Origin: Propionispora vibrioides
GTDB lineage: Bacteria > Bacillota > Negativicutes > Propionisporales > Propionisporaceae
DNA length: 64,000 nucleotides
Direction of reading: 5' to 3'
Assembly: GCF_900110485.1 (NCBI RefSeq)
Contig: NZ_FODY01000004.1
Coordinates: 124,001 to 188,000, forward strand
The translations under genes were made by a program, and so were the position numbers. Below the pieces are notes generated by a model. The model did no database searches and was not told the origin of the DNA. It saw nothing but the letters and a program-made list of their open reading frames with translations. Positions within the stretch are counted from its first letter, which is position 1. Each line of letters starts with the position of its first letter. Below are positions 59,929 through 64,000 of the stretch, piece by piece.

Positions 59929-60963
59929 CTATCTTATTTGATAATATTTACAATACCAATCAGTAAATTTTTGCAAACCTTCCTCAATTGTTGTAGCTGG
60001 CTTAAAGCCTATGGCCTGATACAATAAATCGGTTGAAGCATACGTGGCAGGCACATCGCCAGGTTTCATCGGCTCAAACTTCTTTTTAAATACAACCTCT
60101 TTGCCCATGGACTTACTCAGGCATTTTTCCAATGTTGTAATAAACACCATTAACTTTTCCGGCTGGTTATTACCAATATTAAAAACCCGATGCAGTGCGG
60201 CATTTTTACCATCAGGTGGATTAGCCAAAAGCCGTTCTATTCCTTCCACAATATCATCAATATACGTAAAATCCCGGTAGAGATCATTCGCTAAATCACC
60301 ATTGTTAAAAACCTGAATCGCTTCACCGGCAAAATATTTTTGGGCAAAGCCAAAATAAGCCATATCCGGACGGCCCAATGGTCCATAGACAGTAAAAAAG
60401 CGAAGGCCGGTCGCCGGAATATGGTACAGATGGCTGTAGGTGTAGGCCATTAGCTCATTTGACTTTTTAGTCGCCGCATAGAGGGAAACAGGATGATCGA
60501 CTGAATCCGCTTCCTCAAAGGGCACCTTTTTATTTGCACCATAAACGGAACTGGACGATGCATAGACAAGGTGTTCTACCGAGTGAAACCGGCAGGCCTC
60601 AAGAATATGAAAAAAACCTACCACATTGCTCTGGATATAGGCGTCAGGATTTTCGAGAGAATAGCGCACACCGGCTTGAGCTGCCAGGTTAACTACAATA
60701 TCAGGCTTATATTTTTCAAATACTTGAGAAACTGCCGTCTTGTCGGAAATATCTCCCTCGACAAACACAAACTTACTAAAAGCTTTTAGTTCTTCCAGGC
60801 GAGTATACTTTAGTTTAACATCGTAGTAATCATTGATATTGTCAATGCCGATTACCCGGCAGCCTTGCGTCAGCAGTTTCCGGGATAAAAAATATCCGAT
60901 AAATCCTGCCGCGCCAGTAATTAGATACGTTTTATCTGTATTTAATGGTTGGTATGTTGGCAT
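59929..60963 (-). CDS. UDP-glucuronate 4-epimerase-like SDR enzyme
   Basis: About 344 residues. ATG 60963 preceded by GGAG; an upstream TTG at 60969 is also possible. NAD loop YLITGAAGFIGYFLSRKLL, VVNLAAQAGVRYSLENP, YASSSSVYGANKKVPF and YAATKKSNELMAYTYSHLYH, then TVYGPLGRPDMAYFGFAQ, which is diagnostic of the GAE/CapI group. It interconverts UDP-glucuronate and UDP-galacturonate. Its substrate comes from the Ugd encoded 22 bases upstream, so the pair supplies uronic acids to the glycan. Confidence 0.93.
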   Translation of the reverse strand: MPTYQPLNTDKTYLITGAAGFIGYFLSRKLLTQGCRVIGIDNINDYYDVKLKYTRLEELKAFSKFVFVEGDISDKTAVSQVFEKYKPDIVVNLAAQAGVRYSLENPDAYIQSNVVGFFHILEACRFHSVEHLVYASSSSVYGANKKVPFEEADSVDHPVSLYAATKKSNELMAYTYSHLYHIPATGLRFFTVYGPLGRPDMAYFGFAQKYFAGEAIQVFNNGDLANDLYRDFTYIDDIVEGIERLLANPPDGKNAALHRVFNIGNNQPEKLMVFITTLEKCLSKSMGKEVVFKKKFEPMKPGDVPATYASTDLLYQAIGFKPATTIEEGLQKFTDWYCKYYQIR

Positions 60964-60984
60964 ATACAACTCGCTCCTTTTAGC

Positions 60985-62304
60985 CTATTTCCTGCCAACG
61001 GAATAATATTCTACCCCGGCTTCCTTCATTGTGCTAACTTCATATAGGTTTCTGCCATCATAAACCAGAGGGGTTCTCATCTTGGCCTTATACTCTGCAG
61101 GTTTAACAGCCTTTATTTCACCCCATTCAGTAAAGATAAAGCAGACATTGGCACCATTTAGCGCTTCTTCCGGGCCATTGACATACGTAATGCTGCCGCT
61201 GCCGTTTGCTGCTCCTTCGGGGTATTTCCGCTTAAAGTTGTCCATTCCAACAGGATCATAGGCATAAATATCGGCTCCCTGTTCCAGTAATAACGGTATA
61301 TTTTCCAAGGAAGGAGCCTCTCGCAGGTCATCTGTTCCCGGTTTAAATGTCAAGCCCAGAACTGCTACCTTCAATCCATGAAAGGTAATGAGTCTTCTAC
61401 TTGCCTTTTTAAACAATAGTGTCTTTTGATCCGCATTAACCTCAATGGCAGCCTTCACTGTCCGGAATTCATACCCGTTCTGCCGGGCCAGATATTCCAA
61501 TGCCTTGGTATCCTTAGGAAAACAGGAACCACCATAACCAATCCCCGCATTAAGGAACTTACTGCCAATACGGTCATCAAAACTCATGCCTTTTGCAACA
61601 TCTTGAATATCGGCCCCCACCAGTTCGCAAAGGTTGGCAATATCATTCATATAAGAAATTTTCAGTGCCAGAAAATCATTGGACGCATATTTAATCATTT
61701 CCGCCGAACGCCGGTTGACAGACACGATCGGCAGCTTAAACGGCTCATATATCTGCATGAGCATATTCTCAGCCCACTTGCTTTCCGTGCCGATAATAAT
61801 CCTTTTTGCATGCAAGGTGTCATACACTGCAGTTCCCTGCGCCAAAAACTCAGGGTTGGACGCTACTTCAACCTTGACATCATTCACCAGAAAATCGTTG
61901 ATAAATTGTTCCACTTTGTCATTCGTTCCCACAGGGACAGTGGATTTAACTACCACCAGACAATCTTTTTCAATGTTTTCCGCAATCTGCCTTGCTACCG
62001 TTGCAATATAGGATAAATTAGCAGAACCATCCGGCTGCTCGGGAGTCCCCACACCGATAAAAATAGCGTCGGCTGCTTTATAAGCTGAAACATAGTCTGT
62101 GGTGTAATCCAGTCTGCCTGCCTTATAATTCTTGCGCATTAATTCTTCCAGTCCGGCTTCAAAAATAGGAGAAATTCCTTGCTTCATCATTTTTACTTTA
62201 TGATCGTCAATATCAACACAAATTACCTGATGACCGACCTCAGCGAAACAAACTCCTGCCACCAGGCCCACATACCCGGTTCCCGCCACCGCTATTTTAA
62301 ACAT
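60985..62304 (-). CDS. ugd: UDP-glucose 6-dehydrogenase
   Basis: About 439 residues from ATG 62304 (GGGGAG 9 bases before). FKIAVAGTGYVGLVAGVCFA is the NAD loop; IFIGVGTPEQPDGSANLSYI, VEVASNPEFLAQGTAV and GIGYGGSCFPKDTKALEYLA with the catalytic Cys follow. It oxidises UDP-glucose (from GalU) twice to UDP-glucuronate. First gene of the minus-strand run ugd-GAE-GT9-GT4-wzy, and divergent from the plus-strand GT4 across 169 bases. Confidence 0.97.
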   Translation of the reverse strand: MFKIAVAGTGYVGLVAGVCFAEVGHQVICVDIDDHKVKMMKQGISPIFEAGLEELMRKNYKAGRLDYTTDYVSAYKAADAIFIGVGTPEQPDGSANLSYIATVARQIAENIEKDCLVVVKSTVPVGTNDKVEQFINDFLVNDVKVEVASNPEFLAQGTAVYDTLHAKRIIIGTESKWAENMLMQIYEPFKLPIVSVNRRSAEMIKYASNDFLALKISYMNDIANLCELVGADIQDVAKGMSFDDRIGSKFLNAGIGYGGSCFPKDTKALEYLARQNGYEFRTVKAAIEVNADQKTLLFKKASRRLITFHGLKVAVLGLTFKPGTDDLREAPSLENIPLLLEQGADIYAYDPVGMDNFKRKYPEGAANGSGSITYVNGPEEALNGANVCFIFTEWGEIKAVKPAEYKAKMRTPLVYDGRNLYEVSTMKEAGVEYYSVGRK

Positions 62305-62473
62305 ATTTACCATCTCCCCTTATTTTACGAAAGAGCTTTATTTCTTTAGATGATGACTTTTCCAACATTGTGTAACTATATTAGAATTTGATAACATATC
62401 AAATTTTTTTTGATATACATCCCGTATTGACTATGTTAATATATCCTTGTAACTTTACTCTGGAGGTTCACAA

Positions 62474-63628
62474 ATGCACATTTGTATGATAGTAACCAGT
62501 TATAAAGAACCAGGAAGAACCCATACCGGAGCAGAACTGCAAGCTGATACGCAGCTTCGCGCCCTACAGGCTTTAGGACATTCTATTACGGTTATTGCCA
62601 AAAAGAAAACAAAAACAAGTAAATTCTATGAAACGATAGACGGAATAGATGTCTATCGGGTATGGCCTACTGGGTTTCGCAGTATCCTGACTGCTTTTTT
62701 ATTATGGAAAAAAAGAAAACAATTTGATATTGTCCACCTTCACGGCCAGCATGTATTCACCGCCCTGGCCGCTTGGATCTGTAAACTGTTAGCTATTCCT
62801 TCTGTAATGAAAATTACCATTAGCAAGCAAGTTTTTGCTCCTACCTCAATCGATAAGATTTTACCAAAAAAATCCATTCCCTTTCGGAAATGCATCAACT
62901 GGCTTTCCCGGCAATCTTCCGCTGTTATTACCATAAGCCAGGAAATTGCGGCAGAGCTAATTGACTGTCATTTTACTCCGGAAAAAATTCAACATATTAC
63001 AAACGGCGTTAATATGAGTAAGTTTCAGCCTATTTCACCGGATGAACAGTCCGCGCTGCGGAGGGAATTGGGCCTGCCGGAAGATAAAATCCTTGCCTTA
63101 TTTTGCAGCCGCCTGATTCATCGCAAGGGCTTTGATCTAATCATTAACACCTGGCCCGAAATATGGAAAAACCATCAAGACTTACATCTGGTAATAGTGG
63201 GTGACGGCAACGCAGAAGCGCAGGCTCATATTCAAAAGCTTACACAACAGACTTCACCGTCTGCGATTACCGTAGTTGGTCAAGTAGCCAACTCGGCACC
63301 GTACATGCAGGCTGCCGATATTTTCTTATTTCCCTCACGAAAAGAAGGCTTGCCCAATGCACTCATCGAGGCTATGTCCTGCGGCTGCGCCTGTATTGCC
63401 TCTGATATTGGCGGCAACACTGACCTGATATCCCCTGAAAAAGCAGGACTCTTGTTCGCCAGCGGTGATTATCAGGATTTCAGCCGGCAGCTTAATGAAC
63501 TGCTAACCGAGAAGGATAACATCGCCGAACTAGGACGGAAAGCAGCTTCGTATATGAAAGCTCATTATGATATTAAAATCATTGCCGCAAAGCTTGCGCA
63601 GCTATATCAAAACCTTTTATCCAAATAA
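62474..63628 (+). CDS. Family 4 glycosyltransferase
   Basis: 384 residues behind GGAGG. Acceptor domain: MHICMIVTSYKEPGRTHTGA, FDIVHLHGQHVFTALAAWI. Donor domain: ILALFCSRLIHRKGFDLIIN, LVIVGDGNAEAQAHIQ and FLFPSRKEGLPNALIEAMSC with conserved Glu residues. It is the only plus-strand gene of the right half and so has its own promoter; TTGACT near 62429 followed 17 bases later by TAACTT is a possible weak one. Probably adds a sugar to LPS core or the surface glycan; specificity unknown. Confidence 0.94.
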   Translation: MHICMIVTSYKEPGRTHTGAELQADTQLRALQALGHSITVIAKKKTKTSKFYETIDGIDVYRVWPTGFRSILTAFLLWKKRKQFDIVHLHGQHVFTALAAWICKLLAIPSVMKITISKQVFAPTSIDKILPKKSIPFRKCINWLSRQSSAVITISQEIAAELIDCHFTPEKIQHITNGVNMSKFQPISPDEQSALRRELGLPEDKILALFCSRLIHRKGFDLIINTWPEIWKNHQDLHLVIVGDGNAEAQAHIQKLTQQTSPSAITVVGQVANSAPYMQAADIFLFPSRKEGLPNALIEAMSCGCACIASDIGGNTDLISPEKAGLLFASGDYQDFSRQLNELLTEKDNIAELGRKAASYMKAHYDIKIIAAKLAQLYQNLLSK

Positions 63629-63640
63629 TTCAAAAACGCC

Positions 63641-64000
63641 TTATACGTAACGCAACAACCACCAGAGGAATTTATTTTTAGACTTGACCGCCCTGCACTT
63701 CAACCGATGACTGAATTTTAACCTGGTCACATCCAGCTTTTCCATGGTAAGCATATTTTCTTGGTCATCCATTAATTCTATTGCTTCTTTTTCATAGCCG
63801 TTTTTAATCATTCGCCATATTAGTTTATATAAATTGAAAGCCTCACGGGCAGCCAGATCATATGCCAGTTGTGTTTTGTTATAATGGCCAAGTTCTTGTT
63901 CCAAAATGAACTTGGCTGATCGGCGAAAAGCATAAACCCCGTGAATATGTTTCTGCCAGTTCCATTTAGCCCTTATGGCCGACCCGGTGCGAATCCGGTA
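63641..64000 (-). CDS. Family 2 glycosyltransferase, C-terminal part (partial)
   Basis: The minus-strand frame is open from the window edge to a stop at 63641 (119 residues seen). The piece starts YRIRTGSAIRAKWNWQKHIH, matching the hYR-x-R-x-GS...W block near the end of GT2 domains of the WaaE/glycan type, and ends with helices and a basic, aromatic tail (FLWWLLRYV). An internal TTG at 63904 is not the start. It converges with the plus-strand GT4, 12 bases apart. Most of the gene lies outside the window, so donor-site motifs cannot be checked. Confidence 0.7.
   Translation of the reverse strand, partial: YRIRTGSAIRAKWNWQKHIHGVYAFRRSAKFILEQELGHYNKTQLAYDLAAREAFNLYKLIWRMIKNGYEKEAIELMDDQENMLTMEKLDVTRLKFSHRLKCRAVKSKNKFLWWLLRYV

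Noticed and set aside
1-64000. Search for CRISPR arrays, rRNA and tRNA genes
   Set aside because: No regularly spaced direct repeats, no rRNA-like blocks and no convincing cloverleaf was noticed; a tRNA scan was not possible here.

Overview
The window looks like a chromosomal segment of an anaerobic, flagellated, diderm Firmicute, most likely a Negativicute of the Sporomusaceae type (inference). The left part keeps the gene order of the Bacillus subtilis degU-comF-yvyF-flgM-flgK-flgL-yviE-fliW-csrA-hag region. The right part is a Wzx/Wzy-type surface polysaccharide locus with a family 9 (heptosyltransferase-like) glycosyltransferase, which suggests an LPS-bearing outer membrane. No rRNA, tRNA, CRISPR array or intact transposase was seen.

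1-13 kb: late flagellar genes, all on the minus strand. They read, in transcription order, yvyF-like regulator, terminator, flgM, flgN, flgK, flgL, DUF6470, fliW, csrA, flaG, fliD, fliS, a fliT-like gene, and then flagellin from its own sigma-28-like promoter. The flagellin leader carries a textbook pair of CsrA sites: a GGA in the loop of a perfect hairpin and a GGA in the Shine-Dalgarno. FliW and CsrA are encoded 4 kb upstream, so the FliW-CsrA-flagellin homeostasis circuit appears complete. A TPR-containing family 2 glycosyltransferase downstream of flagellin is a candidate flagellin glycosyltransferase. One Ser/Thr-rich module with a D-x-G-x-(T/S)-W core is found once in flagellin, twice in FlgL and once in FlgK.

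13-25 kb: housekeeping and regulatory genes. These are an HD-GYP protein, comF, recD2, a TSCPD protein, a sigma-factor/DUF1659/DUF2922/YvrJ cassette in which the DUF1659 gene is frameshifted, an ABC-F ATPase, a small zinc-ribbon protein, a divergent ComK-like protein, a degenerate membrane glycosyltransferase-like protein, an orphan DegU-like regulator and pgi. Two roughly 160-bp palindromic non-coding elements (13096-13259 and 22442-22604) share a conserved core and look like a repeat family.

25-36.6 kb: nucleotide-sugar supply. galU, a phosphomannomutase/phosphoglucomutase, manC and rfbD/C/A/B provide UDP-Glc, GDP-Man and dTDP-L-rhamnose. An LTA-synthase-like sulfatase sits between rfbD and rfbC and is flanked by a decayed second copy of rfbC and by another gene remnant.

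36.8-58 kb: the polysaccharide operon, in transcription order wzy, wbaP-like initiating transferase, wecC, a bidomain oxidoreductase, a PaaK/CapK-like adenylate-forming enzyme, a DUF362 protein, wzx, a DegT aminotransferase, a FemAB-like acyltransferase, a methyltransferase, a polysaccharide deacetylase, glycosyltransferases and a heparinase II/III-like protein. Its middle (about 37.9-51.4 kb) is visibly AT-rich compared with both flanks, as expected for an exchangeable cassette. A small terminal-inverted-repeat element separates it from rfbB.

57.7-64 kb: a GT4, the GT9, a UDP-glucuronate 4-epimerase and ugd on the minus strand, a plus-strand GT4, and the C-terminal end of a family 2 glycosyltransferase that leaves the window.
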